A stretch of 64,000 nucleotides of DNA. Origin: Lasiosphaeris hirsuta (taxonomy: Eukaryota > Ascomycota > Sordariomycetes > Sordariales > Lasiosphaeriaceae). This document shows positions 1 through 14,857 of the stretch, one piece after another. Location: assembly GCA_030549175.1 (NCBI GenBank), contig JAUKUA010000003.1, positions 4,774,001 through 4,838,000 of the forward strand, given 5' to 3'. Position 1 is the stretch's first letter. Every line of letters begins with the position of its first letter. A model generated the notes under the pieces. That model saw only the letters and a program-made list of their open reading frames with translations, did not search any database and was not told where the DNA came from. The position numbers and the translations under genes were made by a program.

Positions 1-870
1 GGCTAACTACCTTGATCTGTTATGTGGTAGCCTCGGGTTAAGTCCGTTCTTACAAGAGAAGCTAGTAGCCCGACTTCGGGAAGAGGAAAAGAAGGCGTAA
101 TCGAATAGGCACAGGGCTCTAGGTATGTATTTGTGTATAATAGAAGGGAATCTACACCATTTCGTTGTTTGATTGGGTGTAGTCTAGTGAGCTCTATAGC
201 ATTGGACCGAATGGCCATTTGGGCAGTTTGTTGATAATTGAACAATTCGAATTGGCGCCTCATATCCAGCAGCCTCGGAGGTTTCCCGGGAAGGAATTCG
301 GGAAAGCAACAGGTGAAGACCACGGGGTTGGACTAGGGTTTCCACAAGTAACCGAACGGAATCGAATATTGGGACCGTCATGATGATGAATGTGTATGTA
401 CGTTTGCACAGCGAAATACGCCCGGTTACCTTCCGAGCCAAGAAGAAATTTCAAGTCTATTCTAGACAGGGTAACGTTGTAAACAATGTAGTATTAGGGT
501 CTGCTGACAGAAGAAAGATGAGACCGAACACCTGACCTCCCTCCAGCTTAATGTTTGATGTTTGGTGATTCCAGTCTGTGCCGGTCCTGGAAGACCGTAC
601 CTCACCTGGTTGAGCTGTGGAAAAAAGGTTGGGGTTGGCAGGGGTTGTGGCAGCGACTTCGCTCTCGGCTTGTGTGTGCCCCACAATTACCGCCCAGGTT
701 GCGGCGGAGCCCCTCGCCGTTCCCACCAACGTCCCGGGAGTCATCAACCCAGCAATTGCGGGCAGTCCAAGCTTGGTCACCCTGACTTCTTGCCACCATC
801 GACCAGCGTCACCGCGTCCCTGCGTCACCGCGTCCGTTCCCGATTGACGTCCTTCACTCATTCTCCCACC
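1..870. other. 5' flank and leader of SNF1; no gene seen
   Basis: The open frames here are short, overlap on both strands and show no family resemblance. A five-codon upstream ORF (ATG at 551, TGA ending at 568) would lie in the SNF1 leader if transcription starts upstream of it; the transcription start cannot be read from sequence. Confidence 0.5.
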
Positions 871-3365
<2,495 letters not shown>

Positions 3366-4451
3366 CCGGCCCATGTGCGGGTTCTTTCTCAACGGCGACT
3401 TATTTGTCGAGGTCTTATTTCGAATTGCCTTGTTTGGGGCAAATTCGCGTTAAATTGTACGTTCTCGAAGCATTTTCATTGGGAGAATTTCGGGACTCGG
3501 TCAAAGGGCCAAGTTAAGGGTTTTTGCAAAGCATTTTCGGAGGGTCTAATTATACTATCCTATATGGTTTTCTATCTTCAGAAGGTTGATGGAATGCATG
3601 GTACGGAGAAATGGGAGTTTTGCAAGTTTCTACTAGGAACGGGATAGCACGGCAGGGATCCCCATGGGATGGGAATGGGTGAGTGGTTTTTTTTTAATCA
3701 CCTATTTTTGTTGCGAGGTAGTTATCGTGGTTGGAATACCCAGTCGGTGAGGTCAGAGGTCAGGGGTTTGTATGTAGCAATGGTGTTTGCACAATGAAGT
3801 GGTAAACCTACGAGTGTGTGGTGTTGCCAATGAGCCGTCGGTTATATTTGCTTGCTACGCGGTTCCAGCCGCATGCCTAGCTGTCTGCGGTGGTATTGAG
3901 GATTGGAATAGAATCAAGCGGGATGAGACGAAGAGTTGCTCAATTCGGGTGGCAGGGGTCATAAGGACCAAGGGTATGGCAGTCTAGCTTTGCATACGGT
4001 GTGCTATGCCGTGTGGTACAGAGGTGCCTTCGAGATGTTACCACGACGACGCAGAAATGTACCTAGTGTTAACTTGCAAAGGTCCTAGAATTCATCCATA
4101 ATCCATGTTTTCTGGGCGCCCGAAAGCCAGGTGCCACGAAAGCGAGCCGAGAAAAGAAACAAAAGATGTGCTTTAATCGACGGTGCCCCTGAGGTCTTTT
4201 CGAAGGGACGAGTTGCTGCCCGGAACCCGGGGGTGCCTCAAATAAGTGTAACTCTCACCTTCAGGTTTAATAATAAGGTAGATTTCGATTGAGAATAGAA
4301 ACCGATGATGATTGCTTTAGATGTCAAGGAATGAATGCCCTATTCCTCAAAGCTCGTCACATACAAATAGTCATGAAATGCAGTGCCATACCATCTCCAG
4401 AGAAACTCTTCACCGCCGTAAACTAGATGCAAACTAGATGATAACCCAGCC
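3366..4451. other. 3' intergenic region between convergent SNF1 and 5-oxoprolinase
   Basis: No supported gene. A 66-codon open frame at 3787-3987 (+) has no recognisable family and no coding-like features. The spacer presumably holds the two 3' UTRs. Confidence 0.5.
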
Positions 4452-7400
4452 TCAGACCTGCAACGCCGTGTCCTCCCTTGCAGCATGAGACCCCTTCCTC
4501 CAGCCCTCGGTGGGATCCATCTTCGGCCTGCTGCTGACCTTTTCTTCCCCGACCTTTCCCCAACCGCCTCCTCCGGGCGTGTTGATGATAATCCTATCCC
4601 CGGCCTTCATCGGCGCGCTGTTTTTAGCGCCCAGGTTGATGTACCTCTCCTCATACTCTTCCTCCTCCTCGTTCTCCTCTCCATCCTCAGTCTCCCCACC
4701 AGTCTGAATCTTCCTCAAGCTCTCTTCCCAACTCGCCTTCTTCACCTTTCTCACCCACAGGTTCAGCCCACACTCCGCATCCTCGCCACCAGCCATTCCA
4801 TACGGCCTATACACTCGCCGCTCACTTAGAATCGACGCCTGTACCGGAATCCGAAACTCAATGTCACGCACGACGCCATCGCCACCGCGATGCTGCCCCT
4901 TTCCGCCGGACCCCTTTCGGATCGAAAACTCGCGTAGCAGGATGGGATAGCGTCTCTCAAAGACCTCCGAGTCAGTGATGCGCGTGTTGGTCATATGCGT
5001 ATGGACGCCATCAGTGCCCTCCCAGTAGGACCCCGCGCCGCTACCTCCCGCGATGGTCTCATAGTAGCCGAATCCCTTGACTTCATCCTGGCCTGTGACG
5101 TTGCCGCCGAAGCCAAACGTCAGGTTGTTGCAATCGCCTTGGGAGGCGGCACATGCCTCGAAAGCCTTGAAGATGACGTCGGTAACGCGCTGGCTGGTGA
5201 GCACGTTGCCGCCGACAACAGCGGCGTTGTCTGAGGGTGAGAGTAGGCTCTTGGGTGGGATGCGCACTGTGACGGGCTTGAGACATCCCTGGTTGAGCGG
5301 GATGTCCTCCGAGATCATGCAGCGTAGTGTGTAGATGATGGCACTGTATGACACAGCCTCGGGCGCGTTGATGTTGCCGTATACTTCGGGGCCGGTGCCT
5401 TCAAAGTCGAAGATGGCCTCGCCCTTTTCCCCATCAATCGTAATCTTCAGCCGGATCGGACTGCCGTCGTCCATGTAGTCAACCGCAGAGAGATCCTTGC
5501 CCTCGAACCGCTTAGACACGGTCTTGAGGAGGTTTCGAACCTGTAGCTCGGCGTTGTTCTGAATTGCCAGCATGTAGAACTGAACTGTGTCCTCGCCGTA
5601 CTCGTCGACGAGACCTTCGATGAGCGAAATACCCTTCTGATTCGCGGATACCTGCGCTCTCAGGTCGTTGATATTGTCTGCCAGACAGCGAGTCCCGCTG
5701 CATCCAGGGTATTTGGCCGGCTCCTTGTAAAAGAGCTCAACCACCCTCTGCTCATTGAACTTGCCTTCACTTACAAGCTTCTCACTCTTGATCGCGGCCC
5801 CCTCTTGAAACAGCTCGCGGGAGTGTGGCGGCATGCTTCCGGCGGTGATACCTCCGATATCAGCGTGATGTGCTCGCGAGGCCGCATAGAACAGGATCTT
5901 TTCTCCAGCCTCGTCAAAAGCTGGCATGAGCAACGTGACATCTGGAAGGTGAGTTCCTCCGTATGAAGGGTGGTTCGAAATGATGACGTCTCCCTTCTTG
6001 AGCCTTCCCTTCCAAATCTCCGCCTGCCGACGAACACACGTCGACATGGAGCCTAGCCATTTCTTCATTAGACCCGAAACATCATAATGAAAAAGTCAAA
6101 GACTAGTTCAACGTACCCAGATGAACTGGAAGATGAGGGGCATTGGCCACCAGACCACCAGCGGCATCAAATATCGCGCACGAGAAATCGAGGCGCTCTT
6201 TGACGTTGGTACTGACGCTGGTCTTCTGGAGCGACCTGCCCATCTGCTCGGCGATGGCCATGAATCTATGGCCGAAGATACTGAGTACGATTGGGTCCAC
6301 TTCACGCTCACTCGATGTTTTGGAGGGCCTGCCCAGAATGTTAGTCGGTATATAAGGGTAAGGATTTCGGTCCGTAGGGATGCTCATACTTGTCCTTGTC
6401 GCTCTCCTTTTGGGTGTCAATGATGACGTGCGTCTCGAGGACCAAAGCGGTAGACTTGGGCGTGACAACGATGGTTTGCGTCCCGTCCGCGAGCATGGCC
6501 GGCCCGCTCACGACGTCGCCTACAGAGAGATCGCCCAGTTTATAAATCGGTGTGTTCAGACGACCACCGTCAAAGTAAACCATTGCTCGGGAGTGCGAAT
6601 TGTGCCTTCCCGCCGTGATCTCTTGCCGGCTAACAGCTTTCAGCTGTTCATCGACCGTCTTCTCATCATACCGGAAACTCTTGCCAATGCCGCGAACGCG
6701 AACATCATCGACGATGATGTCCCGATCGTCCAAAGTGAATCCAAATTCATAGCGGTGCTGCCTCACAAATGCGGCCTCAAAGTCCCAGCTATTCCCGTTG
6801 TAGAGCCTGTCGGAATCCTCTTTGTTCGGCTTGATAATCATGAGAGCAGACTCGGTACCGCGATACCTCATGTTCAAGTACTCTTCAAAGACAATCTCAC
6901 TTTCTTCAAAACCCTGGTCCTTGAGTGTCTGGCGAGACTTGTCCTTGAGCGTCTCCATTTTCTGCCTGAGCCCCTCCACTACCTCGCTCTGGGCCTTCCA
7001 GACGGTAGAGTCTGGCTCCTGTCTCTCATCTACCACGTCAGCGAGTGCCATCCCGTATGCTGAGAGGACCGAAGAGTATCGGTGAATGAGGATTTGCTTG
7101 ATGCCCAGGGAGTCAGCAATGGCGACGGCGTGCTGACCACCTGCACCACCAAAAGTTGCAAGTCGGTGCTTTGAAGAATCGTGCCCCTTTGCTTCTGTGA
7201 TACTTCGGATGGGCCGCGTCATGGCCTCGTTTGCCACTGTGAGGAACCCGTACGCGACCCCATCGACGGCCATGTTCTTGCCAGTCTCCTTGTTGATCTG
7301 GTCGGCCAACTCCTGCAGCACCTTCCTGCTGGCCTCCGGGTCCAGCCCCTCGTCTTCATTTTTGCCAAAGATCTTAGGGAAGAACTCTGGAAGTAGTCTG

Positions 7401-8694
7401 CCGAGAAACAGGTTTGCATCCGTGACGGTTGCCGGCCCCCCTTTTCGGTAGCATGCTGGACCGGGGTGGGCTCCCGCCGATTCAGGACCAACCACAAAGA
7501 GCCCGTTCCTAAAAAAGAGCATGGATCCGCCGCCAGCGGCAACAGTGTTGATGTCGAGCTGCGGCGACTGGATGGTGACGCCGGCTGTAGTAGTCTCAAA
7601 CGTATGGTCGTATCGCCCCTCGCCGTAGCGGGAGACGTCGGTGCTTGTACCACCCATGTCGAAGCCAATGACGGGTATTTTGGTGTTCTCGTCATACGAC
7701 GTGATGGCGTACCCAACAACCCCCCAGCAGGGCCCGAGAGAATGGCCTTGAGGCCAGTAAATTTCTCAACGTCGACCAAGCCGCCGTCGCTCTGCATGAA
7801 CTCGCACCGGGCGCCCCTGTCTCCTGTCTCTTGGAGAACACTCTTGGTGCCCAAGCCACCCTCAAACCCTTGCTGAAAGCCCGAGATGTACTTTTTGATA
7901 GCTGGTGTCAGGTAGGCATCGGCGCACACCGAGGTGGCGCGCGAGACAAGTTTGATCATGGGCATGAGCTCGTGGCTGAGCGAGATGTGCTGGAAACCGA
8001 TCTCCTTGGCGACCTCGCCGATCAGTGCCTCATGATCTGGAAAGGTATAGGAATGCATCAGGCAAACGGCAATACTCCTGATCCCGGTGTCAAAGATATC
8101 CTGCAGCTGTGCTCGAATTGCGTCCTTCCCGGGACGCTGTAGGATACGCACGGCCTCGCCCGAGAGCCCCATGACGAGGTCGGCCGACTTGGCCTCGACG
8201 GTGCCAGCCTTGACATGGACTTTAGTGAGGTGACGCTCGGGGTCCTCGGCGTAGTCCTCGAGGGTCACGCGCTCGTCGACCTCGACGACAGCAGAGTAGA
8301 GAACTTCAGGCTTGCGGATGGCCAAGTCAAAGATCTTGGGGCGCGACTGGTTGCCAATAACGAGACAGTCCTTGAAGCCGCGAGTGACGACCATGGCGAT
8401 CTTCTCGCCCTTGCGCTCAAGCAGCGCGTTTGTTGCAACAGTGGTGCCCATGCGGATCGAGTCGATCTGGGCCGTGTCGAGAGGCTCGCCGCGGGGAATT
8501 TCTCGCTTGAGGAAATGTGACATAATGCGGCGGATGCCCTCAAGGGGTGCATCGCTGTAGTTGGCCGGGTCTTCTGAGAGCAGCTTAATGATGATATCCT
8601 CGCCCTGGAAGTTGCCGACGCAGTCTGTGAAAGTGCCACCGCGGTCGATGGCGATGCGGATGCCGCGCTCTTTCTGCCCCGAGCGAGAGCCCAT
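4452..8694 (-). CDS. OXP1: 5-oxoprolinase (HyuA-HyuB fusion), frame broken by one base
   Basis: ATP-dependent hydrolysis of 5-oxo-L-proline to glutamate in the glutathione (gamma-glutamyl) cycle; cytosolic. The start at 8694 gives an N-terminal hydantoinase-A fold with [11 protein letters not shown] and [15 protein letters not shown], then [15 protein letters not shown]. The C-terminal hydantoinase-B half has [26 protein letters not shown] and, near the end, TPGGGGWG. An acidic Glu-rich insert lies before the last block. Introns at 6329-6389 and 6053-6116 fit fungal consensus and restore the conserved join HLG|SMSTC. The two reading frames of the A half meet at SGPAGG near residue 320, where the six-base C run at 7720-7725 is one base too short to keep frame. 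Adding one base makes the total 1373 codons, close to but longer than the yeast and human enzymes (about 1290 aa). Either this is a sequence error or the allele is broken. Confidence 0.9.
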
Positions 8695-9365
8695 CCTTTC
8701 TCCTTGTCTGGGGTTATCTGCGGGTGCCTCCTGGTTTGGCTGCTGCCTTGAGCTTGTTTTCCGGAAGAATAAGGGCAGGCTGCAGATGCGCAAATGGTAG
8801 GAATAGGAGGGCAGGAGGGCAGGAGGGCAGGAGGGCAGGAGGGGTGTTGGCACAAGCGATAAGGAAGAACCAACAAAGCTACTTCGGATTCAGAGTCTAA
8901 GTGATGCTGCAAGTGAATCGAGAAAGGCAGATGCAGCCACTGCAGATAATGCGATGGGTTCTATTTACATTGCACCTCGAATGGCACCAAATTTCGTCAT
9001 ATGCGAGGCTCCGAACCGGTCGACAGCGACCGCCGCCCGGCGCCCCACCGAAACTACTCCACATCACAGATCGTCGGGAATCAACCCCGACGCTTTAGCG
9101 TGGCGCCACCCGTTCAATCGGTCCCGGGGTTGGAACCCGAGTGCGCAGTTGTCGGTGACGTGCGCCGATTCTCTTCCTTTGTTCATCTACACCCAGACAC
9201 CCCTCCCAAAAAATTACGCCATCAGATACAATTATCCCCGATGCAACCCGCTTCAACCCACTGCACAACAAATGATGAATGGATTTCAACGTAATATGAA
9301 ACGTTTTGGCTACCTAGGTATTTTTGCCTCAAGTATGTGGAGCATCAAGTCCTGACTGCCATCCC
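8695..9365. other. Upstream region of 5-oxoprolinase
   Basis: Promoter and leader of the 5-oxoprolinase gene on the minus strand and 3' flank of the acetyltransferase. It contains the 8-bp minisatellite listed separately; no other feature seen. Confidence 0.5.
8805..8844. repeat. 8-bp tandem repeat, five units
   Basis: Five head-to-tail copies of AGGAGGGC, the last ending in GGGG. It lies about 110 bp upstream of the 5-oxoprolinase start codon, probably in the leader or core promoter. One strand is purine-only apart from the single C per unit. Confidence 0.9.
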
Positions 9366-9962
9366 TCACCCTCTCAACTTCTCCCATTCGCTCTCCAACA
9401 TACCAAAATTCACCACATCCCACCACTGCCTCTCAAACATGACGGCCTCGCGATCCCTCCCCTCCTCGGTAAACCTAAGGCTGCGATACATCTTCAACGC
9501 CCTCTCATTGTACCCAAAAACCCCAAGGCCAATGCGATGCAGGCCTCCCCTGATGAAGCCCCAATCCAAGACCCAATTCACAATCTCCTTGCCGTAGCCC
9601 TGCCCGCGGAACGGCGCCGCCAGCACCACCCCCAGTAGCGCATGTCTGTGGTGCGCGGCGTCGGGGGCCCTCGGCATGAGCGCTGCGAAGCCGATGGGGG
9701 TTGGCTGCGCCTCAGGGCCCGTGGACTCGTCGGGCGGGAGACACGCCAGCACGCGCAGCAGGGAGCCTTTGGTCATGGCGATCAAGATCATGGCTGCGTG
9801 GTTGCCGGGCGCCACGGGGCAGAAGCTGAGGTTGCCGACGCCTGTTGGGTCGTTGTCGATGGCCGAGAAAAGGAAGCCCTGGTCGACGGGAGAGGCATCG
9901 TCGACGGCGCGGTAGATGAGGCGCGAGGACCGGAAGGTGTTGGCGAGGGTGTGGCTCGACAT
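9366..9962 (-). CDS. GNAT-family N-acetyltransferase
   Basis: Intronless gene of 198 codons. The C-terminal half carries the acetyl-CoA binding signature (LGVVLAAPFRGQGYGKEIV, with RGQGYG as the Q/RxxGxG loop). This is followed by LHRIGLGVFGYNERALKMYRSLRF, the typical beta5-alpha4 region of ribosomal-protein and antibiotic-type GNATs. The acetylated substrate cannot be told from sequence. The start at 9962 (MSSHTL) has an adenine-rich context. An in-frame ATG at 10091 would add 43 mostly polar residues rich in Arg, Lys and Ser and cannot be excluded. No signal peptide or membrane segment. Confidence 0.82.
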   Translation of the reverse strand: MSSHTLANTFRSSRLIYRAVDDASPVDQGFLFSAIDNDPTGVGNLSFCPVAPGNHAAMILIAMTKGSLLRVLACLPPDESTGPEAQPTPIGFAALMPRAPDAAHHRHALLGVVLAAPFRGQGYGKEIVNWVLDWGFIRGGLHRIGLGVFGYNERALKMYRSLRFTEEGRDREAVMFERQWWDVVNFGMLESEWEKLRG

Positions 9963-10865
9963 CTTGTTGGTTTGGTCTGTGGATGATGGGTCTGAACACT
10001 CTGGTGGGGAGGAGAGTCTGAAGGTGAGGCTGCCTGATCCCCCTCTACGGCTTTGCCTGGCCGACTTATATGCCTTCTTACCTTCCACCATTGCTTCCTG
10101 GGTAGCTTTCAAAGCGCCTTTGAGTTTCTTTATGGGCCTTGGAGGCGGCGATGCGCTTGGGGGCGACTTTCCATACCGATGAGTATAATCTCCGCCTACC
10201 TCTACGACACCGTAGCCAATTCCATATCAGAATGTCCCCAACAGCCGCGTAGCGCCACACCTGTAGATTCCCCCAATTTGGATGGAATGTGATAAAGGTC
10301 ACTGGAGTCGTCACCGCAAACGAGGTAAAAGCTTACATAAATTCCCTCGAGAAAAAGAAATGCCGTTCCACAACAAAGAAAATCCTCACAATGTGTAGTT
10401 GCAAAGTAAGTTAGCATTGTTCTCGTACTCCAAAAAACCTTGCTCAGCTGGTGACGCTGTTTTGGGATACTCTTGTTGATCATGGTTCGGTCATACCGTC
10501 AACCATACTTTGATGACTACCTACCTACAGACAGAATCGGTTGTTTCTTAGAGACGATATGAAATGTATGCACAATGCACAATTCTAGCCTGTTCTCCAA
10601 CATGCGGGTGTAGTCGGCTCGATACATGGATTTGTGTGAATCTAAGTTGTAGTGTTTTCTCTGCTCACGCGGTCCTGAGAACGATGCATGTACTTTCCAG
10701 CGTTATGGTAATACCCCCCTTAAATATTATCACAATCCGTACGACCTTGATCGGGTGCTTCAATTCGGTAAGACCAAGAAGAAGCTGTTGCTCCCGGACC
10801 GGGCCGGAAGGCTTGAAGGCGGCTCGAAAGCCGTTGAGGATCTCCGTGCCTTTGTTGCCAGTCAG
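9963..10865. other. Intergenic; no supported gene
   Basis: Leader of the acetyltransferase followed by AT-richer spacer. A plus-strand open frame at 10755-10994 overlaps the small minus-strand gene and resembles no known family. Confidence 0.4.
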
Positions 10866-11111
10866 CTAGCCGAAGGCATCACCCGAGATGTTGCCAACGA
10901 CCTTTGCTTCTGCGGTGGTCGGCTTGATGTCGGCGGGCGCCTTACCATTGCCCTTATTCCGGCCCGTGGAATACGGGTTGCCTCCTTCATCTGAGTTGGA
11001 GGGAGGGAAGATGAGCACTGGCGGGCCTCTCCCGTAAGACGGAGAGCCTGTATCGCCGAAGGGATTTCCTCCCTCTGATGCGGTCGCGAAGTTCTCACCG
11101 GAAGATGCCAT
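10866..11111 (-). CDS. small hypothetical protein, 81 aa
   Basis: Not recognised. The ATG at 11111 (MASSGENFATASEGG) opens an 81-residue frame. The product is rich in Gly, Ser, Pro and Asn and is probably disordered, with two NPFGD/NPYST-like turns and no Cys pairs, membrane segment or signal peptide. The same frame is open upstream to 11192. An intron joining further coding sequence downstream is possible, but I could not find a convincing one. Composition is more protein-like than the surrounding frames, which is the only support. Confidence 0.4.
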   Translation of the reverse strand: MASSGENFATASEGGNPFGDTGSPSYGRGPPVLIFPPSNSDEGGNPYSTGRNKGNGKAPADIKPTTAEAKVVGNISGDAFG

Positions 11112-11619
11112 GTTGGCGATGGCTTCGCGTGTGTGCCGTGTGTGCTGTGTGACGTGGAAAGAGCAGATCAGTCGCATGTTGCAATACCGCATGTTGGGCC
11201 TGATGGCTGCGCATCCAAAACACCAAAAGATCTGAGAATCCAGAAATAGTTGCGCTCCTCCGAGCTCATACCTTGTCGGAAAAGAGGCAGCAAGTGATGG
11301 AACATCTATCGACTCGCAAGAATGTATTGCAATATAGTAGTCTAAGGAGAAGCGTCAAATGCCAGTGTTTTCCCACCTTGAATGGCTATCATTAACTCTC
11401 CTGTTTGCTCAGAGTAAACAAAAACTCCTTCTAAACCACAGCCAAAACTAATTGTTAGGTCGTCTTTTTTTCTTCTTGATTTTCCAACACACTTTCCAAA
11501 CTCCCTCATCTCACCCATAAAATGCTGTAAAAAGACCACCAATTAAAAAAACAGTAACACAACAAAAAAACACATCCAGTTAGTCGCAAGCCAAAGCAAC
11601 AAAACTGAACACCTAAAAC
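11112..11619. other. Intergenic; no supported gene
   Basis: AT-richer spacer downstream of the RA-PH gene. A 66-codon minus-strand frame (11342-11542) has no recognisable features; it may be 3' UTR. Confidence 0.4.
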
Positions 11620-14600
11620 TCAAATCCTCACACTCCCGCTTCTTGCTCTGGCTGGCGCCTCCCGCACACCCTCTCGCGGTCTTGGATCCCTCCCCCTCGG
11701 TACCGCCCTATCGCCACCCATAAGCGGCGGCGGCCTCGGGCCTCCCCCAAAACCCCCAGCCCTAGGCGGATGCCCTCCTGAGGTACTAGGCCGTTCTCCT
11801 ATCCTCGGCGGTGGATAATGTCCACCGGCCGTGCTTGGTCTTTCCCTTTCGCTTCTGCTCGGGGGAGGCGGGAGGGGAAAGCCCTGTCTGGCTCCCGGAG
11901 GTGGAAGCGGGGGGAGGGGCGGGAGATCCGACCCGTCACCACGACGAGAGCTACTGCTCACAGTAGGTCGACGAACACCAGTAGGACGGCCATCGCTTGT
12001 GCTGGGACGTTGTGACTGGGGTTGTTGTCTGTCACCAGAGCGGTAAGTCTGTGGAGCAGGCTGGGCTTGCCGATCCCTTTCCCTCTCCCGGTCTCTAGTC
12101 CTCTCTCTCTTCTCTCCGCTGCTACTGTTTCCATCCCGCCGGACCAAATTCCTCGGTGGCACTTCCAAAAACTTCGGCCCCGGCGGTCCACCCCCGGGCC
12201 CCGTCGCGAAGTCAACCAACATCACCCCCTCGGGTGTTTGCACACCGCGGCCCTTGCCGACACGAGACCATTGTGGTGCCTCGACAAATCCTGGAGCGAG
12301 GTTTACAAGGGGGTTTGGTGGGCCTCTGCCGCCACCGCTTCGCGACGGCTGTTGATTGCGGCGGCGCTGTTGGTCGCGCTCGTATTGAGAAGAGGGCCCG
12401 GCGGAGGTGCTCGGGCGGGTCACGGTGGGCGGAGGAGGGGGACGAACTTTAGCGGCTTTGGCGCTGTGCTCAAGCGCCGAGGGGAACCAGGATATTTCGG
12501 GCTTCTTTTCGGTAGTGGGAGAGGTGGTTGTTTTTGATGATTTGGGGGAAGTGTCAGTTGGTGATTCCGAGGTACTTGCCGGTGACGAGGTGCTGTTGAG
12601 GAGGTTGGGCCCGTCTGTGAAGGGCCCGTCGGCGACCCTGTCTTCTTTTTGGGCCTGCTTGCGTTCGTCGTAAGCACTGCTGAGGAGCCCCGAGGCTGCG
12701 AAGGCACCTTTCGAGTCCTCGGACTTGCCCGAAGCCGATATTGTCTTGTCAAGTGGTGGCATCGGGGGCATTGGAGGTAGTATGGACTGTCTGTCAGGCA
12801 ACCAATCTTTGCCAAATTCGTCGAGCGGTTTATCAAACCGCTGGAGATCAATCAAAGGCTCGAAGGCGCCGATGGCGTAGGGGGATTCGTCGACCGAAAC
12901 CTTGAGCTTATGGCCATTGACCTTTACGTGGCTGATGGACTTTTTTGGCTTGTGCTTCTCGACCACGGGAACCGGGATCTGCGGCGGCGGCTCGGCTTCA
13001 CGCTCAATCTTCTTAGCATGCAACTGCAGCATGCGATTAACAATGTACCAGCTGCGCCAAGCGTGGACGTAGGCGTGAAGCTTTTGAGCGACGTTTGGGT
13101 CCTCGGTGCAGAAGAAGTGCACGTAATTCTCAGTATTGACAAATACCGTCGTCTTCTGCTGGCTCTTGATGGCATAGCAGTACTTCTTGGGCGGCTTCAA
13201 CTGCTTTCTCATCTGCGCTTCGGTTGGGAAGTAGATGTCATAGTCAGACAGGTGGCACAGACTGAATACGTCCTTGTCAGCCGGCGTCGGGTCGGGCTTT
13301 TTGGAAGAGAACAGCTGCCCGCCCTCTAGCAGTGTAATGAAACGTTTGTTCCACTTGCCCGGGCGATGGGAGTGGTATACTGGCAGAACAAAACCCGCCG
13401 GCGGCCTTTCATTATCTGGGACGCTGGCGAGGTCGAGGTCTGGGTCGCTCTCTAGGGTGTCGGGCGACACAATCAGAATATTCTGGGCGTCGGTGTCCCA
13501 TGAGTTTAGCATATCCCGGATTCGCTCGTAGCGGCGAAGGCGTCGCTCGAGGCCGAGGTGAGTATATGCTTCTACGAGCATGCTACTGTTTACGTTGATC
13601 TCCTGGCCCATCTGGTCTGCACAGGCCAGCAGAATGTCAACGGCGGTGGTCTCGACGCCGACCATGAGGTCAATCGTTACACCTCTACACCGAACGGCAA
13701 CTCTCTGCGACGTCGATTAGCAAACAGACAAACATATCACGGCAACCTAAAGCAATCAAACTCACCCTGTCGACACCATTGCTTGCCCCACGCAGAGCGT
13801 CCATCTGTGGCACCAGACCTCGCCCACCAGGCTCGATGAACTGGGGGGGCATGGAGCTTGGCTCGAGACCACTGGGGCGGCCAAAATCGACAGAGGCACC
13901 GATAGAAGACGTTGGTGAAATGGTGGGCGAGACGGGAGAGCGCAGCGAGATGGAGGAGGTTGGTGAGAGGGCGGCACCGTGTACCCTGCGGCCCCGGGTC
14001 AGGAACGAGAGCTTCTCGAGCACGGGGCTGCGGGGCTTGAGCGAGAAGGAGGACGAAGGCGACGGGGAAGGCGAGAGCGAGAGGGAGGGTGACGGGGAGG
14101 GGGGCGCGGATAGCTGCAGCTGCGGTCGCTGCTGCTGTTGGCGGGCCATGTCCCTCTTGCGCTGCTCGGCCAGGATTCTGTCAGTTTCCGCTTCGAGGCG
14201 TGCCACTAACAGCTCTGCCTCCTCCTCCTCTTGTTCTTTCCGACGCTGGTCGTCGTCTTCTGTGTGCTGCGTTAGTTGTGGTTGCAGTTGCTGCAGCGGC
14301 CAGTGCTGGCCTCCGTCAGGGCGGTCAATGGGCGTCGTGACTGCCTCGTCGACAGTGATTGCTGCAGCAACTGGACCACCTGCAGTAAGGTGAACCTCGT
14401 GGCTCAATGGCAGAGTGTCGGCCACCTCGTCATCCCGCCACACACCCATGTGCGGTGCCGGCTTCAGGACCGAGCTGTTGCTGTCCAGCTCGTCATCGGC
14501 GCTGCGGGCGGGCCGAGCGCTCAAGTCTCTCTGCGCCAGTGGCAACGGAGGGATCATTGGGAATAGCCTCCGGGCGGGCGATTTAACCGCAACCTTATTT

Positions 14601-14857
14601 AGTGGTGCCCCATCGCCGAGCGACGATGCGAGCGAGGTCAATGTCCTCGACCGCCTCCTGTTGATTTTTAGGGGCTCTAGGCTCCAGCTCGCAAACGAGT
14701 CCTTTCTGCCCTCGTCTTGTCCCCGATCACGCACCAGCACATCGTCAACGCTTGCAGGCGTTTCGGACACGCTCTTGCCCCTCAATGCGTGGTACCGCGA
14801 GACTCGTTTTGGTGGCAGGTCGAGCCCGTCAAGGTCGAAGTCGAAGGCGGCTGACAT
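11620..14857 (-). CDS. RA-PH domain adaptor with proline-rich tail (MRL/Grb7-like architecture)
   Basis: About 1058 aa. Residues 1-364 are largely disordered, with Ser/Pro blocks and an acidic, Glu-rich coiled stretch. A single 61-nt intron (13705-13765) falls just before a Ras-association domain (about 365-450), which includes VRCRGVTIDLMVGVETTAVD and VEAYTHLGLERRLRRYE. A pleckstrin-homology domain follows (about 475-600), with GKWNKRFITLLEGGQLFSS at its start and the closing helix AYVHAWRSWYIVNRML. The C-terminal 400 residues are basic and proline-rich, with PPLPPLPPPGAR and LPPPPSRSER runs. RA followed directly by PH is the core of the lamellipodin/RIAM and Grb7/10/14 families, where it couples Ras-like GTPases and phosphoinositides to the membrane. 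The proline tracts suggest profilin, SH3 or EVH1 partners. A role in polarity or growth is inference. Confidence 0.85.

Noticed and set aside
6380..7063. 227-codon plus-strand frame over 5-oxoprolinase
   Set aside because: Antisense to the conserved HyuA half; no family features.
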